Shown here: piece by piece, positions 43,485-52,067 of the stretch | Layout: every line of letters begins with the position of its first letter | How positions within the stretch are numbered: position 1 is the first letter of the stretch | NCBI RefSeq assembly: GCF_042610425.1 | Contig: NZ_JBGJZM010000002.1 | Coordinates: forward strand, 1-64,000 | Length of the DNA stretch: 64,000 bases | Origin: Ectobacillus sp042610425 | GTDB taxonomy: Bacteria > Bacillota > Bacilli > Bacillales > Bacillaceae_G | Direction of reading: 5' to 3' | Made by a program: the position numbers and the translations under genes | The notes under the pieces: generated by a model | What the model saw: only the letters and a program-made list of their open reading frames with translations | Databases searched by the model: none | Told to the model about the DNA's origin: nothing

Positions 43485-44339
43485 CTAGTAATAATATACG
43501 CCTTCACAAATGGTAACAGCAGGGCCTTTCATGAGTACATTGCCCGTTTCAGTCCAGGTAATTTGTAGATCCCCGCCTGCTAGATGAACCGTAATTTCAG
43601 TATTTCTTTCCATTTCCTCATGTAAAATAGCTGCTACTACTGCGGCACAAGCCCCTGTTCCACATGCTTGTGTAACACCTGAACCTCTTTCCCATACTTG
43701 AAAATTCATTTCTGATTTATTGAGGAGTTCTATAAACTCTACGTTTACTCCTTCCGGAAACATCGAATGTTTTTCTAATACAGGACCTAATGTAGTAAGA
43801 GGCGCTTGCTTCATTTCATCTACCATAATAACTGCATGGGGATTCCCCATAGAAACACCTGTAATATCATATTGTTTTCCTTCAAATACATAAGGCTCTG
43901 TAATAAATGGATTTTCTTCTTCCCCTAACATCGGCAATTCCTTGCGTTTGAGACGAGGCTTTCCCATATCCACTGTTACGCTTGTGACCTTCCCATTCTC
44001 TACATATACATGTGCTTGTACCGGTCCAGATACTGTATCAATAAGAAATATTGGATCATCTACTAGCTTATGTTCATATGCATACTTTGCAACGCAGCGA
44101 AGACCATTCCCACAACTTTTTGCTTCTGAGCCGTCTTTATTAAAAATTCTCATCTTCACAGGTGCCTTATCAGATGGACAGACAAGAATCATCCCGTCGG
44201 ACCCGATTCCTGTGTAAATATTGGATACATTACGAGCAATATCTGGGAAATGCGTTTCATCGAGATTTTCTTCAAACATATTTACATAAATATAATTGTT
44301 ACCAAGACCATGCATTTTTGTAAATGCAAATTGCTTCAT
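43485..44339 (-). CDS. dapF: diaminopimelate epimerase
   Basis: Converts LL-DAP to meso-DAP for lysine and peptidoglycan. 284 aa with duplicated domains. The catalytic thiol pair is Cys in 'KSCGNGLRC' (~75) and Cys in 'QACGTGACA' (~225). N-terminus 'FTKMHGLGNNYIYV' is typical. The ATG at 44339 has GGAGTGGAGA upstream. Order dapF-erpA matches B. subtilis dapF-yutM. Confidence 0.95.
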   Translation of the reverse strand: MKQFAFTKMHGLGNNYIYVNMFEENLDETHFPDIARNVSNIYTGIGSDGMILVCPSDKAPVKMRIFNKDGSEAKSCGNGLRCVAKYAYEHKLVDDPIFLIDTVSGPVQAHVYVENGKVTSVTVDMGKPRLKRKELPMLGEEENPFITEPYVFEGKQYDITGVSMGNPHAVIMVDEMKQAPLTTLGPVLEKHSMFPEGVNVEFIELLNKSEMNFQVWERGSGVTQACGTGACAAVVAAILHEEMERNTEITVHLAGGDLQITWTETGNVLMKGPAVTICEGVYYY

Positions 44340-44450
44340 TATTCTCCACTCCAAACAAAATTAGATTGCCCTAAGTATAAATTGTGAAGATGTTGAACAC
44401 AATAAGAACATCCCCTAATTTTCATATTATCGAAGATTAACTCACCTAGC

Positions 44451-44508
44451 AAATAAGACCGTTATGTAAAACTCATAGGATACAGAGTTTTGTATAACGG
44501 TCTTATTT
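44451..44508 (-). terminator. terminator of yuzB
   Basis: 24-bp arms, near perfect: AAATAAGACCGTTATGTAAA and its complement TTGTATAACGGTCTTATTT with an inner ACTC/GAGT, immediately after the stop. Confidence 0.9.
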
Positions 44509-44513
44509 CATAT

Positions 44514-44753
44514 TTAGAATATCTCATTTTGTTCTAAATAATCGTATATATTTTTTATGAGATCATCATTAGTTGTTCCTACTACCACCTCACCATTTAC
44601 AAGTGCGTATGGTCCTTCATAGCAATTTCCACAATGACCTAAACAGCCATATTCAATAATGTCTAAATTCGAATCCTTTTCCAAAACAGCACGGGCTTTT
44701 TGGGAACCATTTGCTAAATTGCTCACACAAAATTCAATTAAGGGCTTAATCAC
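44514..44753 (-). CDS. yuzB: DUF1450 protein, YuzB-like
   Basis: 79 aa with cysteines in 'YGCLGHCGNCYEGPYA' (~35-50), a possible metal or Fe-S site. DUF1450 (UPF0349) proteins are small and uncharacterised. Position between dapF and yutJ matches B. subtilis. Confidence 0.88.
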   Translation of the reverse strand: MIKPLIEFCVSNLANGSQKARAVLEKDSNLDIIEYGCLGHCGNCYEGPYALVNGEVVVGTTNDDLIKNIYDYLEQNEIF

Positions 44754-45013
44754 CGCTATTTCACCTCACTATTATTGCTAATGTAAAGGTTTTTAAAAAA
44801 CACGTCAAGCAATTACTACTATTTATAACTTATAAAAAGGATTAGATACTAATTGTTATTTACGCAAGTATTCGTTATAATTTTGATAAGTAATGTTCAA
44901 AAAAAATTAACAATATAAAGTGAACCTTTCTTAAATGAGGCTCACTACCTATTAATCTAAGACTAGATTTTCGGTTTAAGGGATCATTCTAAATTGCAAA
45001 GGGGAAATCCATC

Positions 45014-46081
45014 ATGAAGCACCTCGTTATTCTCGGTGGCGGATACGGTGGAATGAGAATCTTACAACGTCTTCTTCCAAATAATCTTCCAGGCGATGTC
45101 CAAATTACTCTTGTAGACAAAGTGCCATATCACAGTTTTAAAACAGAATTCTACGCATTAGTTGCAGGAACAATTTGTGAGACGAATATTCGCATTCCAT
45201 TTCCAGAGCATCCGCGTCTTACCGTAAAATACGGTACAGTCGTAAATGTTAATCTTGATCGTAAAGAAGTAGAATTAAAAGATGATGAAACAATACGTTA
45301 CGATGATTTAATTATCGGCCTCGGCTGCATAGATAAGTACCATAACGTTCCAGGAGCAAAAGAATACACTTGCAGCATTCAATCCATGGAAAAGGCAAGA
45401 CATACGTACCAATTGTTAAATAGTCTTCCTGCGAGTGCAACTGTTACCATTGTAGGAGCTGGACTAAGCGGCGTTGAAGTAGCAAGTGAGCTACGCGAAA
45501 GCAGATCAGATTTACGAATCATTTTATTTGACAGAGGAGATCGCATTTTACCTGCGTTCCCAGAAAAGCTCAGTCATTATGTGGAAGATTGGTTTATTTC
45601 GAATAATGTGGAGATAGTTCGCAACTCTAATATTACGAAAGTAGAACCTAACACCATATACAATCATGATGAGCCTCTTTCTTGTGATGCAATAGTATGG
45701 ACAGCTGGTATTCAGGCAAATGAAGTTGTACAACAGCTTCCAGTTGAAAAAGATAATAGTGGACGTTTAGTTATAACAAAATATCACAATATTCCTGACA
45801 ATGAGAACGTATACGCCCTTGGCGACTGCGCTAGCCTTCCTCATGCACCATCTGCACAATTAGCGGAAGGACAAGCTGAACAAATTGTATCCGTATTATT
45901 AAAACGCTGGAACGGGGAAGCACTTCCAGAAGAATTACCTGTTATTAAGCTAAAAGGAATACTCGGTGCACTTGGTAAGAAACATGGCTTTGGACTATTA
46001 GCAAATCAACCTCTTATGGGTCGTGTACCACGTTTGTTGAAATCCGGAATATTATGGATGTATAAATACCATAACGGATAA
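45014..46081 (+). CDS. yutJ: NDH-2-like FAD/NAD(P) oxidoreductase, YutJ-like
   Basis: 355 aa. FAD motif 'VILGGGYGGMRILQRL' (~4-19), second Rossmann motif 'VTIVGAGLSGVEVASEL' (~143-159) and 'NVYALGDCASLPHAPSAQLAEGQ' (part) are all of the type II NADH dehydrogenase family. It is shorter than Ndh at 34342. The last ~27 bp around the stop are duplicated exactly 1.35 kb downstream. Ribosome site AAAGGGG. Confidence 0.9.
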   Translation: MKHLVILGGGYGGMRILQRLLPNNLPGDVQITLVDKVPYHSFKTEFYALVAGTICETNIRIPFPEHPRLTVKYGTVVNVNLDRKEVELKDDETIRYDDLIIGLGCIDKYHNVPGAKEYTCSIQSMEKARHTYQLLNSLPASATVTIVGAGLSGVEVASELRESRSDLRIILFDRGDRILPAFPEKLSHYVEDWFISNNVEIVRNSNITKVEPNTIYNHDEPLSCDAIVWTAGIQANEVVQQLPVEKDNSGRLVITKYHNIPDNENVYALGDCASLPHAPSAQLAEGQAEQIVSVLLKRWNGEALPEELPVIKLKGILGALGKKHGFGLLANQPLMGRVPRLLKSGILWMYKYHNG

Positions 46082-46087
46082 TACATT
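46061..46087 (+). repeat. 27-bp direct repeat, copy 1 (yutJ 3' end)
   Basis: Exact duplicate of 47410-47436 (starts TATAAATACCATAACGG, ends GATAATACATT). It contains the last codons and stop of yutJ. Flanking bases differ at both ends. Confidence 0.9.
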
Positions 46088-46400
46088 TTCTTGAATCAAA
46101 AACCATCAAAACCCTTGATAAATCAAGGGTTTTTAATTTTACGGTTCAAAATATAGTTACTGAAAATTAAAAATTGGACAGATTTTAGGCGTTTTTTTAC
46201 AATCCTTCCAAACAATCTCTTCAATCTTCTACCATTTACTCTCCCATAAGGTAAGCCTATTCATTCGGTCCGCACAATCTTAAAGTAAATTTTAAATCTT
46301 ATATAATTTTCTTAATAAAACCCTCACTTTTTTAACGAAAATGTAAGATTTATGCTGTTATAATTATCATTGTAATTATTATGAATTAGGGGGATATTTT
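46082..46400. other. 319-bp gap after yutJ
   Basis: Contains the yutJ terminator (46108-46140), then AT-rich sequence presumed to hold the promoter of the lipoprotein gene. No coding frame recognised. Confidence 0.5.
46108..46140 (+). terminator. terminator of yutJ
   Basis: AAAACCCTTGA pairs with TCAAGGGTTTT, followed by TAATTTT. Confidence 0.92.
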
Positions 46401-47207
46401 GTGAAAAAGTTACTACTAATTATTGTATCAATCTGTATCGCATTATCAGCTGCATGTTCGAAGAGCGCTTCAACTACATCTCAAAACAATAATGATAGCA
46501 AGGTTTTAGCTAAAGAAGATTTTGCCAAAATGCACTCTGATCCTAAAAGCTATAAAGGATACAGCGTAGATTTTTATGGAAAGGTTTTTGTACAACCCGA
46601 AAAGGATAAAGAAGGCACTATGCTACAGGTTTGGGCGGATGCGAATAACTCATTAAATACGATTGTGGCCATTAAAGATACGAACACCGATTTTAAACAA
46701 GGGGATATTGTACATATAAAAGGGTCTGTTACTGACGAAACATCTGGTCAAAACGCCTTTGGCGCTACAGTAAAGGCCCCAGTTGTATTAGCAAAAAGCG
46801 TTGAAAAATCAGATTACGCAACAGCTTTTGCACCTGCAAAGAAAACAATTGATGTGAACCAGGAACAAAATCAGAATGGGTATAAGCTTGCTGTTAAAAA
46901 AATAGAGGTAGCAGATAATGAAACACGCGTCTACGTATCAGTGAAGAATGAATCCAAAGTAAAAGTTCATTTCTATAGCTTTAATACAAAGCTAATAGAT
47001 AACGGAAAACAAAACGAAGAAACTAAAAATTATGATGCCAAGTATCAAGAAGTACAAGCAGACATTTTACCAAGTCTTTCATCAGATGGAGTAATAGTTT
47101 TTCCAAAACTCTCTGCGGATAGTGGACAAGTACAATTATATGTAGAGGCTTCATCAGATGATTACTCAAATAGACTTCAACCTTTTACATTCGATATTAA
47201 ATATTAG
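46401..47207 (+). CDS. lipoprotein with OB-like and DUF4352-like domains
   Basis: 268 aa, GTG start with TAGGGGG upstream. Lipobox LSAAC at ~15-19. Residues ~40-135 look like an OB-fold domain ('YKGYSVDFYGKVFVQP', 'DFKQGDIVHIKGSVTDE'). Residues ~145-268 look like a DUF4352/telokin-like Ig domain ('NGYKLAVKKIEVADNETRVY', 'NESKVKVHFY'). Function unknown; surface-exposed. It lies between the two 27-bp repeats, in a segment absent from the B. subtilis order. Confidence 0.75.
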   Translation: MKKLLLIIVSICIALSAACSKSASTTSQNNNDSKVLAKEDFAKMHSDPKSYKGYSVDFYGKVFVQPEKDKEGTMLQVWADANNSLNTIVAIKDTNTDFKQGDIVHIKGSVTDETSGQNAFGATVKAPVVLAKSVEKSDYATAFAPAKKTIDVNQEQNQNGYKLAVKKIEVADNETRVYVSVKNESKVKVHFYSFNTKLIDNGKQNEETKNYDAKYQEVQADILPSLSSDGVIVFPKLSADSGQVQLYVEASSDDYSNRLQPFTFDIKY

Positions 47208-47398
47208 TATAAATTTTTTAAAAAAACTCTATAGTTGCAGAACTTTTTTAATGCGGTAAAACACTTCGAATCCATGTGGAAATGGTAGCACTTGTTTCTT
47301 CATTATGCTCAGCTACATAAGATTCGTTTGTGCTGATATCGGTATGATGCTCATGCACTTTTATTTGTTCAAGAGGAACAACTGAAATCAAATTTTTC

Positions 47399-47433
47399 GT
47401 ATTATCCGTTATAAATACCATAACGGATAATAC
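47399..47433. repeat. perfect 14-bp-arm palindrome
   Basis: GTATTATCCGTTAT (47399-47412), 7-nt loop, ATAACGGATAATAC (47420-47433). The right arm and loop come from the 27-bp duplicate of the yutJ end. Confidence 0.9.
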
Positions 47434-47436
47434 ATT
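47410..47436 (+). repeat. 27-bp direct repeat, copy 2
   Basis: Exact copy of 46061-46087, 1,349 bp downstream of it, followed here by a Rho-independent terminator instead of the yutJ terminator. Confidence 0.9.
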
Positions 47437-47465
47437 ACCTCGCATTTAATGCGGGGTTTTTTGTT
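47437..47465 (+). terminator. terminator downstream of the repeat
   Basis: CCTCGCATTTAATGCGGGG hairpin followed by T6. It may end transcription of the lipoprotein gene, which lacks a closer terminator. Confidence 0.75.
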
Positions 47466-47534
47466 GTCTAACAGAATATATTGTATCAATAGCGAGTCTC
47501 CTTCATAATAGACATGACGAAGGAGGCATTTTTT

Positions 47535-48179
47535 ATGTTTCAACTACAAAACGTGAAGTACAAGCATATTTTACATATTCCAGCTTTATCAATTCGCGAA
47601 AAAAAAGTAACTTGTATTATAGGTGAAAGCGGGAGTGGAAAAACGACTTTACTTAAGCTACTTAATGATATACATTCCCCTGATAGCGGGAGCATTTTGT
47701 ATCAAGGCAAGCCCCTCTCCTCCTATGATCCTATTTTGCTTCGTAGAGAAATCATCATGCTTGGTCAAACACCGCCTATATTCGAAGGAAGCGTAAGGGA
47801 CAATCTACTCATCGGACTCCGTTTTTGTGAACAAGAGGAAAAAGACGATGAAGCGCTTCGCCTTGCCCTTTCCCATGTACAATTAGATAAAAAACTAGAC
47901 GAGGAGGCCGGTGCATTATCAGGTGGGGAAAAGCAACGATTAGCGTTAGCCAGACTTTCCTTGATGAATCCAAATGTCTATTTACTAGATGAGCCTACTT
48001 CCGCTCTCGATGAACAAACAGCGCGCTCAGTTATGCATCAATTTATAGAAGATGCGAAACTACTTCAAAAAACAGTCATTATGATTACGCATTCGCGTAC
48101 GCTTATGCAAGAAGAAGCCAATGACATAATTGAAATTGACAAAGAGCACCGAATTGCGCGAAAGGAAGTTGTAAGATGA
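47535..48179 (+). CDS. ABC transporter ATPase, FetA-like
   Basis: 214-aa ATPase: Walker A GESGSGKT (30-37), Q-loop in 'MLGQTPP', signature 'LSGGEKQR', Walker B 'VYLLDEP' and H-loop 'ITHS'. The ATG at 47535 follows AAGGAGG; the frame runs 7 codons further. Coupled by a 4-nt overlap to the UPF0014 permease. In E. coli the FetAB pair exports iron and protects from peroxide; B. subtilis homologues are not well characterised. Substrate here is inferred. Confidence 0.82.
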   Translation: MFQLQNVKYKHILHIPALSIREKKVTCIIGESGSGKTTLLKLLNDIHSPDSGSILYQGKPLSSYDPILLRREIIMLGQTPPIFEGSVRDNLLIGLRFCEQEEKDDEALRLALSHVQLDKKLDEEAGALSGGEKQRLALARLSLMNPNVYLLDEPTSALDEQTARSVMHQFIEDAKLLQKTVIMITHSRTLMQEEANDIIEIDKEHRIARKEVVR

Positions 48180-48952
48180 AAGGTATTATTACGCTTCAAA
48201 TTTGGCAGCTATCAGCTGCATACATCTTTATTTTGATTTTGCTTGGTCTCGTTCGGTGGATGGGGATTGCAAGAGAAAAAGAAATAACGATTGCAACCTT
48301 TCGTATGACAATCCAGCTTGTTCTCGTCGCTTACATCTTGACATATGTATTTGATAACAGCAATCCATTCTATACCGTACTTATTATTTCAATCATGCTG
48401 ACATTTGCGATTATTAATGCTTGCAAACGGGTAAAAGTGCCGCTTTCTAAGTCTTTAAAGCAAATTATTGCCCTTTCTATGATTGGCGGGACGCTTGTAC
48501 CACTCTTATTTTTCATTTTCGTTGTTATTGGACATTCCCCTTGGTATGAACCACAATACGTTGTACCAATAGCGGGCATGATTATCGGAAATGCTATGAC
48601 TGGTGTTTCACTTGGTGCTACTGCTCTTGTAAGCGGAATGCGAGATAATCGCAGTAACATCGAGGGTGCGCTTATGCTCGGCGCGACTCCAAAACAAGCA
48701 GCTAGACAAGTCGTAAAGCAAGCCTTTGATACAGCTATTCTACCAACGATAAATAGCATGGTTGGGATGGGTATCGTAACGCTCCCTGGGATGATGACTG
48801 GACAAATTTTATCAGGCGTTTCACCGCTTATCGCCATACAATACCAAATTGCCATTATGCTTGGTATTACAGGCAGTGTATCTTTCACAGTCATTGCATT
48901 GGTCCAGCTTGGCTATCAAACTTTTTTTACAAAACGGGCGCAATTAAAATAA
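48176..48952 (+). CDS. UPF0014/FetB-like ABC transporter permease
   Basis: 258 aa with seven membrane segments. UPF0014 motifs: 'ATFRMTIQLVLVAYILTYVF' (~39-58), 'IAGMIIGNAMTGVSLG' (~137-152), 'RSNIEGALMLGATPKQAA', 'LPGMMTGQILSGVSP'. Translationally coupled to the ATPase. The stop codon lies in the terminator stem. Confidence 0.85.
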   Translation: MKGIITLQIWQLSAAYIFILILLGLVRWMGIAREKEITIATFRMTIQLVLVAYILTYVFDNSNPFYTVLIISIMLTFAIINACKRVKVPLSKSLKQIIALSMIGGTLVPLLFFIFVVIGHSPWYEPQYVVPIAGMIIGNAMTGVSLGATALVSGMRDNRSNIEGALMLGATPKQAARQVVKQAFDTAILPTINSMVGMGIVTLPGMMTGQILSGVSPLIAIQYQIAIMLGITGSVSFTVIALVQLGYQTFFTKRAQLK

Positions 48953-48980
48953 GAAGCTTGTATACGCAAGCTTCTTATTC
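48948..48980 (+). terminator. terminator of the FetAB-like operon
   Basis: AATAAGAAGCTTG pairs with CAAGCTTCTTATT around a 6-nt loop. Also suitable for the convergent yuzD. Confidence 0.9.
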
Positions 48981-48998
48981 TATATATTATTCTTGGCT

Positions 48999-49298
48999 CT
49001 ACAAGCACTTCTCAATCTCTGCATATACGTCCTTTAATCTTGGATTTCCTTCTCCAACGATCGTTTCATTCACCAATACAACAGGATAAAATAAGTCTTC
49101 GTCGATCACTCGCTGTGAAAAGGTGCGTTTTTCTTCATCCTTCTGTGGATTGAAAATATCAACATATTCAAATTGAAATGAGTTATTCGGATATTTACGA
49201 CCAATGGCTGCCTGTAGCCATTCAAATGTTTCAATTGAGGATGGCATTCCTACACAGCTTGCACATGTTACTTCCGCTCCGTACACACTAATTTTCAT
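48999..49298 (-). CDS. yuzD: YuzD-like disulfide/thioredoxin-fold protein (DUF1462)
   Basis: ~99 aa with an N-terminal thioredoxin-like CxxC: 'VYGAEVTCASCVGMPSS' (~5-21), then 'PVVLVNETIVGEGNPRL'. DUF1462; function unknown. The start could be 49316 (105 aa); 49298 has a clearer GGGG spacing. Divergent from yutI (NifU-like), suggesting a thiol or Fe-S link. Confidence 0.85.
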   Translation of the reverse strand: MKISVYGAEVTCASCVGMPSSIETFEWLQAAIGRKYPNNSFQFEYVDIFNPQKDEEKRTFSQRVIDEDLFYPVVLVNETIVGEGNPRLKDVYAEIEKCL

Positions 49299-49424
49299 TA
49301 CATCAATTCCCCTCATATAGTATCCAATGTTTTCATATTACAAATAATTAAAAACATAAATGCATTCGTTCGCTTTTTCTCCATATCCTGATTATAATAA
49401 AACTACAGAAAGGAGTCGATATAA

Positions 49425-49661
49425 ATGGATAACGAATCAATTTTAAATGAAGTTCAAGAAGTACTAGATAAATTACGCCCATACTTGCTTAGAGATGGCG
49501 GGGACGTAGAATTAGTCGACGTAGAAGACGGCATCGTGAAATTACGTCTTATGGGAGCATGCGGCAGCTGCCCAAGCTCTACCATTACCCTAAAAGCAGG
49601 TATTGAACGTGCACTATTAGAAGAAATACCAGGAATCGTAGAAGTAGAACAAGTATTCTAA
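49425..49661 (+). CDS. yutI: NifU-like Fe-S scaffold/carrier protein, YutI
   Basis: 78-aa NifU C-terminal-domain protein with the CxxC motif 'GACGSCPSS' (~45-53). It likely carries Fe-S clusters with ErpA. Ribosome site AAAGGAG. Three tandem structured repeats follow directly at the stop codon. Confidence 0.92.
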   Translation: MDNESILNEVQEVLDKLRPYLLRDGGDVELVDVEDGIVKLRLMGACGSCPSSTITLKAGIERALLEEIPGIVEVEQVF

Positions 49662-50017
49662 AGAAAAGCGGAACCGGCTTGTTCAGCTCCGGAGGGCAGA
49701 AGTTCTCCGCACAAAAAGGCGCTTTTTGCCTTTATGGGCGGAGGTTTTCTGACCGGAGGAGCTAGCCGGTGCAGCTAGACACCAAGAAAAGCGGAACCGG
49801 CTTGTTCAGCTCCGGAGGTCGGTGGTTCTTCACCTAAAAAGGTGCTTTTTGCCTTTATAGGTGAAGGTTCTCCGGCCGGAAGGAGCTAGCCGGTGTAGCT
49901 AGACACCAAGAAAAGCGGAACCGACTTGTCCAGCTCCATAGGGCAGAAGTTCTCCGCACAAAAAGGCGCTTTTTGCCTTTATGGGCGGAGGTTTTCTGAC
50001 CAGAGGAGCTAGCCGGT
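49662..50017 (+). repeat. tandem array of three 123-bp hairpin repeats
   Basis: Units start at 49662, 49785 and 49909 (periods 123 and 124). The third lacks its right end. Each carries nested inverted repeats: outer ACCGGCT/AGCCGGT and AGCTCC/GGAGCT, middle AGAAGTTCTCCGC/GCGGAGGTTTTCT, inner AAAGGC/GCCTTT. Unit 2 differs by paired changes in the middle arms (TTCTTCACCT / AGGTGAAGG). It fills the whole yutI-yutH gap. Confidence 0.92.
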
Positions 50018-50026
50018 TTCATTCAT

Positions 50027-51031
50027 TTATTTACGAAACCAATCAATTTCGCGAATGCCTAGTTTTTCAGTAGGCAGACGAACGTGACTATAAAACGTAC
50101 TCAAAAATTCTTCCATTCTTTTTGTATCCTCCACAATTGTCTCCAATTGATCCGCATAATAACTTCTTTTTTCTTCGGTACGTGCTAAATAGTATCCTTC
50201 CACTGCTTCAAAATAAGGAAGGGGGAATAACAGCCTTGCGTACAGTAGTCTCCAGCCAAACGATGAGAGTGGTTGCACAGTCTCATAATCATATATAAAT
50301 TGAAGAATGGTATCTGGAAACGTTTCTGTGCCCTGTAAAAAAGTGTGACGAATCCACTCTGCTATATCTCTAGTTCCATGATCGTACACCCATTCAGTAG
50401 GAATCTTCAATCGTTTCGTGGCAGACCATGTTTCTGAAGTGAAACGTTCTTGGCAAATCGTAGCCGCATCAGAGTGCTGAGGCTCGTCGTCAAGTTCCGT
50501 ATCAACAACATATTGAATTGCATTTTCTGCTAAGCCCAAATAATAAGGAAATGAATCAATAAACAATGTTTCAAACGCTGCTTCAGGATGATTAGAGAGC
50601 CTACCTTGCCAAAATTTTTCAAGCTGATCTAACCTTTTTTCCCAGAGGGATTTCCATTGTCCGATTCGGCTCAAATGCTCTACCTCACCAGGGTATAACC
50701 TTCCTCTTTGATGAAGAATAGCTAATTCCTTGGCCTCCACGGCTTGCTGCCGCTCGGACAATCTTGTCCCTCTTAGCAAGCAATAGGATTCCTTTTGTAT
50801 GTCGCTCACATAATAACCTTGCATATTGGGTATAAATGTTACAACAGAGAGATCCCCCTGTTCAGAAATGAAATCACTTAGTCTTTTCATCTCTAACAGG
50901 TCTTCTTCTTGAAAAGTCCCGATTGGAACGAGAACGTATACTTTATTTCGTATCCAAAAACTTTTATAATTTCCTAATGTAACAAGTTCATTTACTTGCA
51001 ACTGATAGTAGTCAAATAACTCTTGTATCAT
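50027..51031 (-). CDS. yutH: spore coat-associated protein YutH
   Basis: 334 aa of the CotS/YutH kinase-like family: N-lobe-like start 'LVTLGNYKSFWIRNKVYVLVP', later 'HGTRDIAEWIRHTFLQG'. It lacks clear kinase catalytic motifs. In B. subtilis yutH is expressed in the mother cell and the product is coat-associated. Ends 10 bp from the repeat array. Confidence 0.85.
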   Translation of the reverse strand: MIQELFDYYQLQVNELVTLGNYKSFWIRNKVYVLVPIGTFQEEDLLEMKRLSDFISEQGDLSVVTFIPNMQGYYVSDIQKESYCLLRGTRLSERQQAVEAKELAILHQRGRLYPGEVEHLSRIGQWKSLWEKRLDQLEKFWQGRLSNHPEAAFETLFIDSFPYYLGLAENAIQYVVDTELDDEPQHSDAATICQERFTSETWSATKRLKIPTEWVYDHGTRDIAEWIRHTFLQGTETFPDTILQFIYDYETVQPLSSFGWRLLYARLLFPLPYFEAVEGYYLARTEEKRSYYADQLETIVEDTKRMEEFLSTFYSHVRLPTEKLGIREIDWFRK

Positions 51032-51176
51032 ATTTTCACCACCCTGCTATTATGTATATGAGCTACATTTTTGCTTCATTAGCCATTTTCTTATTCAAAT
51101 TGATCGTAAAAATGCAACTAGCTTTACCAAGTGGCAATATCTCTATAAATTAATAATAAGAAGAAAAGGTGATAGA

Positions 51177-51671
51177 ATGACAACAGGTAATGAAATTGAA
51201 AAAAAAGCATTGGAATTACTGCAACAACGCGGGGTAAAAACAGAGGATATTGCAGAGCTCGTATATTTTTTACAGGAAAAATATCATGAGAATTTATCAA
51301 TGGAAGAGTGTCGATTCAATGTAAGCCGTGTATTAGCAAAGCGTGAAGTACAAAATGCAATTGTAACCGGTATTCAACTCGATATGCTAGCTGAAAAGCA
51401 GATGTTAGATGAACCATTGCAAAGCATCGTAGCACGTGATGAAGGATTGTACGGCATTGATGAAGTCATTGCACTTTCCATCGTAAATGTATATGGATCA
51501 ATTGGCTTTACGAACTTTGGCTACGTGGATAAAGTAAAACCAGGAATCTTAAAATATTTAAATGACAAAACGACCGGTTATATCCATACATTCTTAGACG
51601 ACATCGTTGGCGCCATTGCAGCTGCTGCATCTAGCCGATTAGCACATCACGCGGAAAATGAAGAAGGATAA
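51177..51671 (+). CDS. yutG: phosphatidylglycerophosphatase A-like protein, YutG
   Basis: 164 aa, PgpA-related. 'RDEGLYGIDEVIALSIVNVYG' (~82-102) and 'DDIVGAIAAAASSRLAHH' (~142-159) fit the family. Predicted to be soluble or peripheral, unlike membrane PgpA, so catalytic activity is uncertain. Its TAA stop (51669-51671) lies in the first GGATAAA of a bcr1-like element, so the insertion set the 3' end. Confidence 0.85.
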   Translation: MTTGNEIEKKALELLQQRGVKTEDIAELVYFLQEKYHENLSMEECRFNVSRVLAKREVQNAIVTGIQLDMLAEKQMLDEPLQSIVARDEGLYGIDEVIALSIVNVYGSIGFTNFGYVDKVKPGILKYLNDKTTGYIHTFLDDIVGAIAAAASSRLAHHAENEEG

Positions 51672-51825
51672 AGTGAAACTTCCATCAGTGGGGGTTTTCT
51701 TCATCCCCCACTGATGGTTAGCCCGACCAATCGGGCTTTTACGGGCAGTTTGACCCCCACTTAGTCTTTTTTGATTTTCTACAGCCTTGAAGTGGGGGTC
51801 TTACTGCCCACAAATAGCGGGATAA
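51666..51825 (+). repeat. bcr1-like structured repeat, copy 2
   Basis: 160-bp element bounded by GGATAAA at both ends (51666-51672 and 51819-51825). Internal hairpins: ATCAGTGGGGG/CCCCCACTGAT, GCCCGACCAATCGGGC, ACGGGCAGT/ACTGCCCA, ACCCCCACTT/AAGTGGGGGT. Similar to 23219-23378. Confidence 0.85.
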
Positions 51826-51884
51826 ATACAACAATGGCGCAAAAGGGATACATTCTTTCCTTCTTGCGTCATTTTCCTCTACCT

Positions 51885-52067
51885 TCATTTCTTCTTATTT
51901 TTTCTCATAATAAGAATATAATATATAAGAATGGGAAACGGAAATTGTACTAAACCAACAATCCCCCAAAACCATGCATGCAATCCTCTCTTTCTTGCAT
52001 CTACGAACAAAAAGATTCCTTGCGAAAGTAATATAATGGCTAATAAAACAATTTGTAATTCGCTCAT
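51885..52067 (-). CDS. YxlE/YxlD-like small membrane protein of the SigY operon
   Basis: ~60 aa, two hydrophobic segments (about 4-20 and 30-52), with the PLDc_N-like 'FVDARKRGLHAWFWGIVGL' block. Small proteins of this type, YxlD and YxlE, restrain SigY in B. subtilis. The start may be 52079, overlapping the previous gene. Confidence 0.7.
   Translation of the reverse strand: MSELQIVLLAIILLSQGIFLFVDARKRGLHAWFWGIVGLVQFPFPILIYYILIMRKNKKK

Larger units (their letters stand above)
47248..47445 (-). pseudogene. possible gene remnant (C-terminal hydrolase-like fragment)
   Basis: 65-codon frame whose first ~18 codons come from the palindrome/27-bp repeat. The rest reads 'VVPLEQIKVHEHHTDISTNE...ETSATISTWIRSVLPH', resembling the C-terminal end of a DUF915-type alpha/beta hydrolase (a His followed by a final helix). 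No ribosome site precedes it. Likely the tail of a deleted gene; weakly supported. Confidence 0.35.

Noticed and set aside
49662..50017. CRISPR-like array
   Set aside because: Units are ~123 bp, contiguous and without spacers, and no cas genes are present.
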